This document shows positions 37,240 to 46,242 of a DNA stretch of 64,000 nt, in pieces. Made by a program: the position numbers and the translations under genes. The first letter of the stretch is position 1; every line of letters begins with the position of its first letter. This DNA comes from Helcococcus sueciensis DSM 17243 (GTDB lineage: Bacteria; Bacillota; Clostridia; Tissierellales; Peptoniphilaceae). The DNA is taken from contig NZ_AUHK01000009.1 of NCBI RefSeq assembly GCF_000423145.1, positions 1 through 64,000 on the forward strand, written 5' to 3'. The notes beneath the pieces were generated by a model that saw only the letters and a program-made list of their open reading frames with translations, was not told the DNA's origin and did not search any database.

Positions 37240-37270
37240 TAAAAAAAGACCTATACTTAACTAGGTCTTG
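37240..37270 (-). terminator. intrinsic terminator of the riboswitch expression platform
   Basis: On the minus strand AGACCTA / TAGGTCT with an 8-nt loop is followed by TTTTTTT, upstream of the ATPase ribosome site. Its 5' arm contains CCTAG, which can instead pair with CTAGG at the start of the aptamer, so the two structures exclude each other. Confidence 0.85.
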
Positions 37271-37346
37271 CTTCCTTTCGGTATTTAGCCGGGATATATC
37301 CGTACTGACGACTAAATAATATAAGCTACTCCCCTAGGAGTTACAT
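37262..37346 (-). ncRNA. yybP-ykoY manganese riboswitch upstream of the cation ATPase
   Basis: On the minus strand CCTAGGGGAGTAGC is followed by GTCGTCAGTACGG, CCCGGCTAAA, a CCGAAAGG hairpin and GCAAGACCTAG. GGGGAGTAGC and the CCGGCTAAA region are hallmark conserved parts of the yybP-ykoY class, which senses Mn2+. The closing P1 helix (CTAGG with CCTAG) uses bases of the downstream terminator stem. Metal binding should stabilise P1, prevent termination and turn the ATPase on. Confidence 0.88.
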
Positions 37347-37512
37347 ACATTATATAGGATTGTATAAATTAATACAAGATGATTATTATAATTTAATATG
37401 ATGATAAAAAGGAGTAATATAGAGCTTATTATTAAAGCGGAAACTAGAGATATTATAAATTAATTGAAATATTAATCTATAATAGATAAAATATATAGGA
37501 AATGGGGGAGAT

Positions 37513-38316
37513 ATGAAAATAGTTACATTGTCATCGGGTTCATCTGGAAATTGTATATATGTTGAATCAGATAAGACAAAATTATTAGTTGATTGTGGTC
37601 TTACAGGTAAATTAGCTATTACATTAATGCAAGAAGCGGGAATAAATCCTTATGAATTAAATGCTATTTTTGTAACTCATGAACATATAGACCATGTAAA
37701 AGGTGTTGGAGTTTTAAGCCGAAAATTTAATTTGCCAATATTTGCAAATGAAGCAACATGGCTTTCTATGCAAAAAAAGATTGGGAAAATAGAATCCCAT
37801 AATATAAATGTATTTAAATCAAATACTTTTTTTAATTTCAGAGATTTAGATGTTCATAATCTTAGTACTTTTCACGATGCTAAAGATCCAGTGTTTTTTG
37901 TGTTTTATCAAAGAAATCAAAAAATAAGTATATTAACTGATACAGGCATAGTTTCAAATACTATTGTAGATGCGGTTAAACATTCAGATATATTAATTCT
38001 TGAATCAAATCATGATATGGATATGCTTCTTAATGGACCATATTCATACGATTTAAAGATGAGAATAAAAAGTGATTTTGGACATTTATCAAATGATTTA
38101 GCGTCAGAAATAATGGATGAAATAGTTTCAGGAAATGGAGAACATTTGATTTTAGGACATTTGAGTAAAAATAATAATACAGAAGAGATAGCAAGAAAAA
38201 ACATGACTTCAACTCTTGAATCAAAGGGATTAAAGGTAGGAAAAGAAATTATATTGGATATAGCAAAAGAATACCAAGTTGGTAAAATTATCGATCTTGG
38301 AGGAAATTATTCATGA
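37513..38316 (+). CDS. walJ: MBL-fold metallohydrolase WalJ (YycJ-like)
   Basis: A 267-residue metallo-beta-lactamase-fold enzyme. MKIVTLSSGSSGNCIYVE and the metal motif FVTHEHIDHVKG (HxHxDH) are followed by later ligands in DTGIVS, ESNHD and LGHLS. YycJ proteins act as nucleases linked to DNA repair and often lie in walRK operons. No walRK genes are present here. It overlaps rlmH by ATGA. Confidence 0.88.
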   Translation: MKIVTLSSGSSGNCIYVESDKTKLLVDCGLTGKLAITLMQEAGINPYELNAIFVTHEHIDHVKGVGVLSRKFNLPIFANEATWLSMQKKIGKIESHNINVFKSNTFFNFRDLDVHNLSTFHDAKDPVFFVFYQRNQKISILTDTGIVSNTIVDAVKHSDILILESNHDMDMLLNGPYSYDLKMRIKSDFGHLSNDLASEIMDEIVSGNGEHLILGHLSKNNNTEEIARKNMTSTLESKGLKVGKEIILDIAKEYQVGKIIDLGGNYS

Positions 38317-38792
38317 ATATAGATATTATTTGCGTTGGATCTATAAAAGAGAAATACTATATTGATGCTATAAAAGAATATTCAAAAAGATTAGCGCCAT
38401 ACACTGATTTAAATATTATAGAAGTTGATGAATACAAGCTTCCAAATAATCCTTCATTATCACAAATAAACTATGGTCTAGAAAAAGAAAGAGAAATTAT
38501 TGAATCTAAAATTAAAGATAGATCATATTTAATTGCACTAGTTATCGAAGGTAAACAATTAAATTCTGAAGATTTATCTAAAAAAATTGAAGATATAACT
38601 ATCGAGGGATATTCAAATATTACATTTTTAATAGGAAGTTCTTATGGGATGTCACAAGAACTTAAAAACAAATCTAATTATAAATTATCATTTTCTAAGA
38701 TGACATTTCCGCATCAACTTATGAGAGTAATATTAATTGAACAAATTTATAGGGCATTCAAAATAATAAGAAATGAACCTTATCACAAGTAG
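38313..38792 (+). CDS. rlmH: 23S rRNA (pseudouridine1915-N3)-methyltransferase RlmH
   Basis: A 159-residue SPOUT-fold methyltransferase. ICVGSIKEKYY at the N-terminus, LVIEGKQLNSE, FLIGSSYGMS and the C-terminal FPHQLMRVILIEQIYRAFKIIRNEPYHK are diagnostic. It modifies helix 69 of 23S rRNA. The start overlaps the walJ stop, a pairing common in Firmicutes. Confidence 0.96.
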   Translation: MNIDIICVGSIKEKYYIDAIKEYSKRLAPYTDLNIIEVDEYKLPNNPSLSQINYGLEKEREIIESKIKDRSYLIALVIEGKQLNSEDLSKKIEDITIEGYSNITFLIGSSYGMSQELKNKSNYKLSFSKMTFPHQLMRVILIEQIYRAFKIIRNEPYHK

Positions 38793-38800
38793 GAGTAAAT

Positions 38801-39682
38801 ATGATAGAAATAATAAAAGTTATTATACTCAGTATAATTGAAGGAATTACAGAGTTTTTACCTGTTTCATCAACAGGACACTTAATACTGGCTAATGAAT
38901 TTGTAGGTCTTGAACCTGAAAGTTTTTCAAATTCCTTTATGGTAATCATTCAACTTGGAGCGATATTATCAGTAATTGCGATATATTTTAATAGATTAAA
39001 TCCTTTTACTAAAGATAAAATGGAGGAAAAACTTCCAGCTAAAATTGAGAAAATGAGTGGATTTAAAGGTTTTATAAACAGAGTTTATTTTTGGTTTAAC
39101 CACAACAAAACAGCAATGTTATGGGTAAAAATAATTGTAGCAACAATCCCAGCAGCTGTGCTTGGAGTATTATTAGACGATACAATAGACGCTTTATTGT
39201 TTAAACCGATTCCGGTTGCAGCAGCTCTAATATTTTATGGTTTAGTAATTATATTTATAGAAAAAAGAAATGAAAATAAAAAGAATTTTAAAATTGAAGA
39301 TGTTTTTAAAATTGATTTTAAGACAGCTTTATTAATTGGATGTTTCCAAGTTTTAGCTATGTGGCCAGGTACTTCAAGATCTGCAGCTACAATAATTGGA
39401 GCAATGATATTGGGACTTAATAGGACTGCAGCAGCAGATTTCTCATTTTTCCTTGCAATACCAACCATGATAGGTGCAACTCTTCTTAAATTATTGAAGA
39501 TAGGATCACTAACAATGTCTCAATGGGCTCTTATTGCATTAGGTTTTGTTTTATCATTTATAGTGGCTTATGTAGTAATTAAGAAGTTCTTGTCATATAT
39601 TCAAAAGCATGATTTCAAAATATTTGGTTATTACAGAATTATACTTGGTATAATTGTTTTGGGTTATTTCTTATTTTTTTAA
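38801..39682 (+). CDS. uppP: undecaprenyl-diphosphate phosphatase UppP (BacA)
   Basis: A 293-residue membrane enzyme recycling the lipid carrier for peptidoglycan; loss usually raises bacitracin sensitivity. Motifs are SIIEGITEFLPVSSTGHLIL near the N-terminus and PGTSRSAATIIGAMILGL in the second half, the two catalytic signatures. There are about eight membrane helices. It is 8 bp after rlmH. Confidence 0.96.
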   Translation: MIEIIKVIILSIIEGITEFLPVSSTGHLILANEFVGLEPESFSNSFMVIIQLGAILSVIAIYFNRLNPFTKDKMEEKLPAKIEKMSGFKGFINRVYFWFNHNKTAMLWVKIIVATIPAAVLGVLLDDTIDALLFKPIPVAAALIFYGLVIIFIEKRNENKKNFKIEDVFKIDFKTALLIGCFQVLAMWPGTSRSAATIIGAMILGLNRTAAADFSFFLAIPTMIGATLLKLLKIGSLTMSQWALIALGFVLSFIVAYVVIKKFLSYIQKHDFKIFGYYRIILGIIVLGYFLFF

Positions 39683-39691
39683 AAGGATATT

Positions 39692-40687
39692 ATGAAAGAT
39701 AAATATTTAATATTTAAGATTTTAGCGTTAATTATTGCTATAGTTTTAGCTTATTTCTTAATAAAAACAATACAATTTAATACTTTAAGTTCAGATGTTG
39801 AATATTTTGATGTAGATTTAGATCCAGAAAATAAATTTTATGGAGTAATTGATGATAAATATTATTATCTAAGAGATTCAAGTTTTGAAGGATATGATAA
39901 AGAGAAAAACTTATTTAAAATTGAGTTAAAAGATGTAAATAATATTATTTATGATAAATATATTTATATAATTCATAATAATGGCAAAATTTCTATGATA
40001 AATAGAGAAGATGCTAAAGAGAAAAAATCTATAGATATTGAGCAAGAGATTGAATTTTCAAGATTTGAAGATGATAAACTATATTTATTTACAAAAGATT
40101 CAATACTAATTAAAAAGCCTAATTTATCTGATATTACAATCTTTGAGAACTTATCTAATCCAGTAGATATAGATTATAAATCAAATATTACATCAATAAT
40201 CGAAATGAAATTAAAAGAAGGAATAGTAAATTCAAAGATAAGTATAAAAGGAAATGAAGAAGGATTTAACCTTCAGACAAATAGCGAGATTTTTATTGAT
40301 ACATTTATAATTCAAAATAGTACATACTTTGTTTCTAATAGATATATTTATAAAATTGATGATAATAAAATTAGTAAAAAAGTAGTTTTGGAAAATATTT
40401 CCAATATCGATAATGATAATGAGAAGATTGCAGTTGCCGATAATGGAAAATTAAAAATATTTGATTTGAATTTAGATTTAATAGATCAAAAATTATTAGA
40501 TATGGAAGCGATAGACCTTTCAATAAGGAAAAATTCTATCGTGATTTTAGGAAAAGATAGCCTTAAAGTTTATCAAAATTCAAATATAATAGAAACACCA
40601 ATAGCAGGAAATATATCATATACCTCAAATGAAGATTCTTATTATTTAATATTTGGAAATAGAATTGAAAAGATAAATGCTTATTAA
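39692..40687 (+). CDS. membrane-anchored protein of unknown function (possible beta-propeller)
   Basis: A 331-residue protein not recognised by name. One N-terminal transmembrane helix (about 7-27, ILALIIAIVLAYFLIK) is followed by an extracytoplasmic domain rich in Asp, Ile, Lys and Tyr with repeated short strands (DKYYYLRDSS, DKYIYIIHNNGKIS, DDKLYLFTKDSI, ENEKIAVADNGKL). The repeats suggest a beta-propeller, as in DUF5711-like proteins; this is inference. It lies 9 bp after uppP and before an MscS channel, in the same direction. Confidence 0.7.
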   Translation: MKDKYLIFKILALIIAIVLAYFLIKTIQFNTLSSDVEYFDVDLDPENKFYGVIDDKYYYLRDSSFEGYDKEKNLFKIELKDVNNIIYDKYIYIIHNNGKISMINREDAKEKKSIDIEQEIEFSRFEDDKLYLFTKDSILIKKPNLSDITIFENLSNPVDIDYKSNITSIIEMKLKEGIVNSKISIKGNEEGFNLQTNSEIFIDTFIIQNSTYFVSNRYIYKIDDNKISKKVVLENISNIDNDNEKIAVADNGKLKIFDLNLDLIDQKLLDMEAIDLSIRKNSIVILGKDSLKVYQNSNIIETPIAGNISYTSNEDSYYLIFGNRIEKINAY

Positions 40688-40741
40688 CAGTATATAAATA
40701 CTATTAATATATTTTAAGTATAAATTTAATAAGGAGCGGAA

Positions 40742-41554
40742 ATGACAGATTTTTATAACAATACATCAAATTTAGATGAAAAATTAATATTGGAAAGATT
40801 AACAAGCGTTATAGTGATACTGGTTATAACTGCATTGGCAATTTTTATAGCTAATTTGGTATTTGAAAAAACAATAAAGAAGACTATTGAAAAGAAAGCA
40901 TTTAGTAACAAGATAAATACAGTATCTTTAGTAGCTAAAAACTTTATAAATGTTGTAATATATTTTCTTTCAATAACAGCTATATTGAATGTATTTAATA
41001 TAAATACAAGCTCAATACTTGCAGTAGCAGGGATTGGTGGTATGGCGATAGCTTTCGCTGCTCAATCAATAATAAAAGATGTAATATCCGGAGCTTTTAT
41101 TTTAATTGAAAATCAATTTAATATAGGAGATTATGTGACAATAAATTCAATTGGTGGAACTGTTGAATTTATAGGTCTTAGACTTACAAAGCTTAGAGAT
41201 ATAGATGGTAAGGAAATTATAATTCCAAATGGAGAAATTTCTCTTGTAATAAATCATTCTATAAATCAATCTAGAGCAGTAGTTGAAGTAATAATTTCAG
41301 ATAATACAAAATATGAAATAATTGAAAGTTTATTAAACCAAGCAGCTAAACAAATTTTTGAAAAAAGTGATAATTTTATAGCTGTTCCAGAAGTACTAGG
41401 AATTCAAGAATTCAACAATTTTGGCTATAAAGTTTTAATCCAAACATATACAAAAAATGGTTTACACTTTGTAGCACAGAGAGAGCTTAGAAGAGAAATT
41501 CTAAATGTGTTAAGTGAAAATGGTGTAAATATATCTAATTTAAAGGAAAAATAA
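40742..41554 (+). CDS. MscS-family mechanosensitive ion channel
   Basis: A 270-residue small-conductance channel with three membrane helices. The pore helix region reads ILAVAGIGGMAIAFAAQSIIKDVISGAFILIENQFNIGDYV, with the Gly/Ala packing typical of MscS TM3 and the beta-domain start. The later IIPNGEISLVINHS is also a family motif. It releases solutes on osmotic downshift. It overlaps the DUF951 gene by 1 bp, an association common in Firmicutes. Confidence 0.92.
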   Translation: MTDFYNNTSNLDEKLILERLTSVIVILVITALAIFIANLVFEKTIKKTIEKKAFSNKINTVSLVAKNFINVVIYFLSITAILNVFNINTSSILAVAGIGGMAIAFAAQSIIKDVISGAFILIENQFNIGDYVTINSIGGTVEFIGLRLTKLRDIDGKEIIIPNGEISLVINHSINQSRAVVEVIISDNTKYEIIESLLNQAAKQIFEKSDNFIAVPEVLGIQEFNNFGYKVLIQTYTKNGLHFVAQRELRREILNVLSENGVNISNLKEK

Positions 41555-41775
41555 TGGAATATAGATTAGGAGATATAGTAAAACTTAAGAAACCACATGC
41601 ATGTGGCGCTAATGAGTGGATTATATTAAGAACGGGAGTTGACTTTAAATTAGAATGTAATCAATGCAAAAAACAAGTATGGTTAAAAAGAATAGAATTT
41701 AACAAAAGAGTTAGAAAAATTAAACAAGAAGATAAATATGTATCTATTCAAAATTTTGAGAGAATTGAAGAATAA
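41554..41775 (+). CDS. DUF951 family protein
   Basis: A 73-residue protein. LGDIVKLKKPHACGANEWIILRTGVDFKLEC..CKKQVWLKR is the well conserved DUF951 core, with Cys residues that could bind metal. The function is unknown. It is translationally coupled to the MscS gene (TAATG). Confidence 0.9.
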   Translation: MEYRLGDIVKLKKPHACGANEWIILRTGVDFKLECNQCKKQVWLKRIEFNKRVRKIKQEDKYVSIQNFERIEE

Positions 41776-41793
41776 AAAAAATATAAGCATAAA

Positions 41794-41838
41794 AAAAGAA
41801 ACATCTGTTGGTATATTTCCGACAGATGTTTCTTTTAT
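41794..41838. terminator. bidirectional terminator, perfect 14-bp stem
   Basis: AAAGAAACATCTGT / ACAGATGTTTCTTT has a 13-nt loop and A and T tracts on either side. It separates the convergent DUF951 and lipoprotein genes. Confidence 0.88.
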
Positions 41839-42329
41839 TAATACTCTACATCATCTAAATTATCCATAGCGTATTTTACTTCTTCATCAGTAAATAAATC
41901 ATCATTTTTTAGTACTGATTCTATATATTCAAATGACCACCAATTATCATAGGCATAAATAGAAGCGGTAGATAGAGCATTTTTCTTAAAATCAATATTA
42001 GCTTTATCTATGGCATAGTTGGCAATTTTTTTACTGAATGATTGAGAAGTTTTTTCATCGTTTGTGAGCATATTAAAAATACGTGCTCTTGAATAGTATT
42101 TTTCAAGACCGTAGTATTCTACTTCAGCCTTAGCAATATCTGCCAAAATTAATTCTTCCTTAGTCAATTCTTCTTCAGTTTCGATTATAGTTTCGGCTAT
42201 AGTTTCTGAGCCTTCTGTTTCTAAGGAAGATTCTTCAATTTTAGTCTCAACTACACTCTCTTCAGTTTCATTACTTGGTGAACATGCAACAAGTAATAAA
42301 ACTAAAGATAATAAAAATGTTTTTTTCAT
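41838..42329 (-). CDS. Ltp-family-like surface lipoprotein
   Basis: A 163-residue lipoprotein. The signal MKKTFLLSLVLLLVACSPSN carries the lipobox LVAC. A Glu/Thr/Ser-rich linker (about 20-60) follows, then two helical repeats: YYSRARIFNMLT...FSKKIANYAIDKA and ALSTASIYAYDNWWSFEYIESVLKNDDLFTDEEVKYAMDNL. The second fits the Ltp (PF07553-like) repeat of host-cell-surface lipoproteins, some of which block phage infection. It follows the kinase gene by 1 bp; a role in phage exclusion is only a possibility. Confidence 0.75.
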   Translation of the reverse strand: MKKTFLLSLVLLLVACSPSNETEESVVETKIEESSLETEGSETIAETIIETEEELTKEELILADIAKAEVEYYGLEKYYSRARIFNMLTNDEKTSQSFSKKIANYAIDKANIDFKKNALSTASIYAYDNWWSFEYIESVLKNDDLFTDEEVKYAMDNLDDVEY

Positions 42330-42330
42330 A

Positions 42331-43260
42331 TTAACTCAACTTAATTTCTTCTACTATAGTTTCATCGTATATTTCTTCAGTAAGATTCATATCGGCTAAA
42401 TCTTCTACAAAAGCTGTAGCTGACGCACAAGCTGAAGCCATTCTAAAAGATTCCATAGGATCTTGTGTCTTCATATAAACTGCTAAGAATCCACCAATCA
42501 TAGCGTCTCTAGAATTAAATGAATTTACTTCTTTTCCTTTTACTCCATAAGATCTGAAAGCTTCACCTTTTTCAGTGAATAGGTATGCTCCATCTTCACC
42601 TACAGATACGATTACATTTTTAGCTCCTAATCCAATACATTTATTACCGTATTTTATTATGTCTAATTCATTTGTAATTTCATCTAAATCAAACATATGA
42701 GCTAAATTTTCTATATTAGGCTTAATTAAAAGAGGTTTATATTTTAATAAGTCGAGCATTTGTTGAGGTGGAACATCTACTACAAATTCTGCTTTGTTTG
42801 ATTTACAAATTTCAGCAATTCTTGAATAAATATCTGGACTCACATTTTTGGGGATAGATCCTCCCATTACCAAAATGTCTCCTTCTCTAATCTGAGCAAG
42901 TAAAAAGAGTAAATCTTGAATAGCTCTTTCTGGTACACTTGGATTAACACCTGCAATTGTAACATTTTTATCTTTAGTTCTTAATCTAACATTAATACGA
43001 GTATCATCTTCAATTTCTATAAATTCATTATAGATTTCAACATCAGTTAAAAATTTTTGAACGAAATCACCAGTGAAACCACCTAAAAAACCTGTTGCTA
43101 TACTTGGAACATTGAGTTTTGCAAGCATTCTAGTAACATTAAGTGCTTTACCACCAGGAAATTTGTATGTTGTATCTGATGGAGTGTAAGATTCCATATT
43201 AAAATCATTACTTGTATATATAATATCCAAAGCTGGATTAAGTGTAACTGTATAAATCAT
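42331..43260 (-). CDS. PfkB-family sugar kinase (1-phosphofructokinase/tagatose-6-P kinase-like), altered GAGD motif
   Basis: A 309-residue kinase. IYTVTLNPALDIIY and FPGGKALNVTRMLAKL are typical of FruK/LacC-type PfkB enzymes, and VMGGSIPKNVS and IVSVGEDGAYLF fit further along. The C-terminal motif that normally reads G-A-G-D reads NSRDAMIGGFL: the base Asp is kept but the Gly-Ala-Gly anion hole is replaced. Activity or substrate may differ from standard 1-phosphofructokinase. No fructose PTS is adjacent; it lies 9 bp after pncB. Confidence 0.82.
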   Translation of the reverse strand: MIYTVTLNPALDIIYTSNDFNMESYTPSDTTYKFPGGKALNVTRMLAKLNVPSIATGFLGGFTGDFVQKFLTDVEIYNEFIEIEDDTRINVRLRTKDKNVTIAGVNPSVPERAIQDLLFLLAQIREGDILVMGGSIPKNVSPDIYSRIAEICKSNKAEFVVDVPPQQMLDLLKYKPLLIKPNIENLAHMFDLDEITNELDIIKYGNKCIGLGAKNVIVSVGEDGAYLFTEKGEAFRSYGVKGKEVNSFNSRDAMIGGFLAVYMKTQDPMESFRMASACASATAFVEDLADMNLTEEIYDETIVEEIKLS

Positions 43261-43269
43261 AAACCCTCA

Positions 43270-44721
43270 CTAATCAATATTATTTTTTGCTTTATTTAAT
43301 AAATCATTTTTCAAATCCCAAAGTTTTTGAGATAAATCGACTTTATAAATTTGTGGTTGATCAAGTCTTGTGTGTTCTTCCCAAAGAGTAGTCATTTCTT
43401 TTTCATGATATGCTCTTATTTCTTCAATATCAGGTCTTTCATAAACAAGTTTACCTTTTTCGTAAATTGTTTCAAGCAGAGGTTTTACATAGAAATTATT
43501 AATAGTTTTTCTCTTCCAAGTGTAAAGAGGATGGAATATTGTAAGAGGTTCATTTTCATTTATTTCTTCGTCGATAAGTGTAATCAAATCAGCTTTAGCT
43601 TTATTTGTTTGATCATCATAAATTCTATAAACTTGTTTTACACCTGGTGTAGTTATTTTTTCAATATTTTCTGAAATTTTTATTCTTGGTATAACTTCTC
43701 CATTTTTTTCAACAGCGACTAGTTTATAGACCCCACCAAATACAGGATTTGATTTTGAAGTTATAAGTCTTTCACCTACACCAAAAGAGTCTATTTGTCC
43801 ACCTTGATGAATAATATCCTTTACTTTAAATTCATCTAATGAAGAAGAGACAATAATTTTACAATCTTCATAACCAGCTTCATCAAGCATAACTCTTGCT
43901 TTCTTAGATAAATAAGCTAAGTCACCAGAGTCAAGCCTAATTCCAACAGGTCTTTTTCCTAAAGGTTTAAGTACATTGTCAAATACTTTGATAGCATTTG
44001 GTATACCAGTTTTCAATGTATTATAAGTATCAACTAATAGCACTGTAGCATCTGGATAAGTCTTAGCATAAACTTCAAATGCTTCGTATTCAGTATCAAA
44101 GGATTGAACCCATGAATGAGCCATTGTACCGGAAGCAGGTACTCTGTACATATAGTCAGCCAAAGTATTTGCACTTCCTGCAGCCCCAACAATATATGCA
44201 GCTCTTGCTCCATAGTTTGCGGCATCAGCTCCATGTGCTCTTCTTGAACCAAATTCTAAAACGGTTCTACCTTCAGAAGATCTAACGATTCTACTTGCTT
44301 TTGTAGCAATCATTGATTGATGATTTATTAAAATAAGTAGCATAGTTTCGAGTAATTGAGCTTGGATAAAAGGTCCTCTAATTGTCATAATAGGTTCATT
44401 CGGAAATATAATAGAACCTTCTTTAACAGCTCTTATATCACATTCAAATTTGAAGTTTTCTAGATATTCTAAAAATTCATCATTGAAAAGATTTTTTGAT
44501 CTTAAAAATTCAATATCTTCTTTTGAAAAATGTAAATTTTCTATATAGTCTATTACACTGTCAAGTCCTGAAGCAATTGCAAATACAGCTCCATCCGGTG
44601 CTGTTCTATAATATAAATCATAATGAGCGATTTTATCTTTATAGTCATTGACAAAATATGCATTTGCCATAGTTAATTCATAAAAGTCCATAAGTAGACT
44701 TAAATTTCTTTTTGAATTCAT
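43270..44721 (-). CDS. pncB: nicotinate phosphoribosyltransferase
   Basis: A 483-residue NAD-salvage enzyme making nicotinate mononucleotide from nicotinate and PRPP. LLMDFYELTMANAYF at the start, EFGSRRAHGADAANYGARAAYIVGA, HSWVQSFDTEYEAF and VGIRLDSGDLAYLSKKAR are diagnostic of the Firmicute long form. GGAGG precedes the ATG. It is first of the leftward pncB-kinase-lipoprotein group. Confidence 0.96.
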   Translation of the reverse strand: MNSKRNLSLLMDFYELTMANAYFVNDYKDKIAHYDLYYRTAPDGAVFAIASGLDSVIDYIENLHFSKEDIEFLRSKNLFNDEFLEYLENFKFECDIRAVKEGSIIFPNEPIMTIRGPFIQAQLLETMLLILINHQSMIATKASRIVRSSEGRTVLEFGSRRAHGADAANYGARAAYIVGAAGSANTLADYMYRVPASGTMAHSWVQSFDTEYEAFEVYAKTYPDATVLLVDTYNTLKTGIPNAIKVFDNVLKPLGKRPVGIRLDSGDLAYLSKKARVMLDEAGYEDCKIIVSSSLDEFKVKDIIHQGGQIDSFGVGERLITSKSNPVFGGVYKLVAVEKNGEVIPRIKISENIEKITTPGVKQVYRIYDDQTNKAKADLITLIDEEINENEPLTIFHPLYTWKRKTINNFYVKPLLETIYEKGKLVYERPDIEEIRAYHEKEMTTLWEEHTRLDQPQIYKVDLSQKLWDLKNDLLNKAKNNID

Positions 44722-44861
44722 ATTAACCTCCGTAATTAATCTAATTTTATCACAAATTAGTGTTTTTTGTTAATTTGAAAGTATAAAAGATAATTGTAAA
44801 ACTAGAAAAATTTACTCATAGTGATATAATTATTAAGATAAAATAATTTCAAAGAGGAATA

Positions 44862-45587
44862 ATGAGAAAATATAAGAAATATTCAAAAAAAGAAATATAT
44901 ACATATGCACAGGGAGCATTTCCTACTTGGGAGCTTATAAAAAGTGGTAAAAAAGTAGAAATGGTTTTTATTGACGATAAATTTACTGATAAAGATAAAT
45001 TGATAATGGAACTAAATAAAAGAGATATTCCTTATGAATTTGCTCCAAATCAGATAAGAAAATTATCAAAAAAAGAAAATACATATGTAATCGGAATATT
45101 TTTAAAAGAAAACAATGAAATAATAGCGGGAGAAAATCATGTTATTTTACATGATATATCCGATATGGGAAATCTAGGCACGATAATTAGATCAATGTTA
45201 GCATTTGGAGTAAAAGATTTGGCATTAATAGGTAATGTCGTAGATATTTATAATCCAAAAGTAATAAGAGCTTCAATGGGTGCAATATTTAAAATAAGAT
45301 TTTCCATTTTTAATAATATGGAAGAATATATTGAAAAATATAAAAATAATCTATATCTTTTTATGCTTTCAAATGATGAAGAAGACAGTATATACAACAC
45401 TAAAATAGAAAAACCTTTTACATTGGTAATGGGAAATGAGGGAGCAGGACTTCCTAAAGATTTTGAAAGATATGGTAAAAAGGTATTTATTCCTCAATCT
45501 GAAGATGTAGATAGTTTGAATCTGCCAATAGCAACGGCTATAGGATTATATGAATTTAGGAGAAAAAATGAAATTAATAGCATTTGA
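44862..45587 (+). CDS. TrmH/SpoU-family RNA 2'-O-methyltransferase
   Basis: A 241-residue SPOUT methyltransferase. An N-terminal substrate-binding domain (about 1-85) is followed by HDISDMGNLGTIIRSMLAFG (motif 1), LVMGNEGAGLP (motif 2) and IPQSEDVDSLNLPIATAIGLYEF (motif 3). It methylates rRNA or tRNA ribose; the exact target is not readable. Its last bases overlap the next gene. Confidence 0.88.
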   Translation: MRKYKKYSKKEIYTYAQGAFPTWELIKSGKKVEMVFIDDKFTDKDKLIMELNKRDIPYEFAPNQIRKLSKKENTYVIGIFLKENNEIIAGENHVILHDISDMGNLGTIIRSMLAFGVKDLALIGNVVDIYNPKVIRASMGAIFKIRFSIFNNMEEYIEKYKNNLYLFMLSNDEEDSIYNTKIEKPFTLVMGNEGAGLPKDFERYGKKVFIPQSEDVDSLNLPIATAIGLYEFRRKNEINSI

Positions 45588-46236
45588 TGTAGACGGAACA
45601 ATACTTGATACACTTGATTCAATTATTCATGTGGTAAATGAAACACTTTATGAAAATGGGTTTTATAAAGTGGATGATAAAGAGTATATGAAAAAAGCGT
45701 TGGGGTATGGATCATATTATCTTATTGAACAAGCACTTATATTCCCATATAATCATTTTTATGATAAAAAGGTCACTGAAGAAATTTTGAAAGATTATAT
45801 TCAAAGATATAATAACGACGACGGAAGTCTCACAAAGCCTTATGAAGGTATTACTGAATTAATTAAAGAATTAAGGGATGAGGGATATAAAATAATCGCA
45901 TATTCAAACAAGCCAGATTCAGTTTTAAGACCTCTTATGAAGGAAAAGTTTGGTGAAGATTTATTTGATGATATTTTAGGTCAAGTAGAAGGACATCCAG
46001 CAAAGCCAAATCCAGAGATTCTTTTAAATATGTTGGATAAAATGGGAATATCAAAAGATGATGCTATTTATATAGGAGATAGTGAAGTAGACATCAAAAC
46101 AGCTAAAAATGCAGAGATGAAAATGATAGCTGTTACATGGGGATTTAGAGATAGAGATTTTTTAGAAGAATATAATCCTGATTATATTGTAGATAGTGCA
46201 AAGGAACTAAAAAAATTAATAGATAGCATGAAATAG
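45568..46236 (+). CDS. HAD-superfamily phosphatase (phosphoglycolate phosphatase-like)
   Basis: A 222-residue HAD hydrolase. Motif I is AFDVDGTILDT, motif II AYSNK, motif III Lys in HPAKPNPE and motif IV IGDSEVDIKTAKNAE. Start is the ATG at 45568 with AGGAG upstream, inside the end of the TrmH gene. It resembles Gph/PpaX-type enzymes; the substrate is unknown. Confidence 0.88.
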   Translation: MKLIAFDVDGTILDTLDSIIHVVNETLYENGFYKVDDKEYMKKALGYGSYYLIEQALIFPYNHFYDKKVTEEILKDYIQRYNNDDGSLTKPYEGITELIKELRDEGYKIIAYSNKPDSVLRPLMKEKFGEDLFDDILGQVEGHPAKPNPEILLNMLDKMGISKDDAIYIGDSEVDIKTAKNAEMKMIAVTWGFRDRDFLEEYNPDYIVDSAKELKKLIDSMK

Positions 46237-46242
46237 GTAAAT

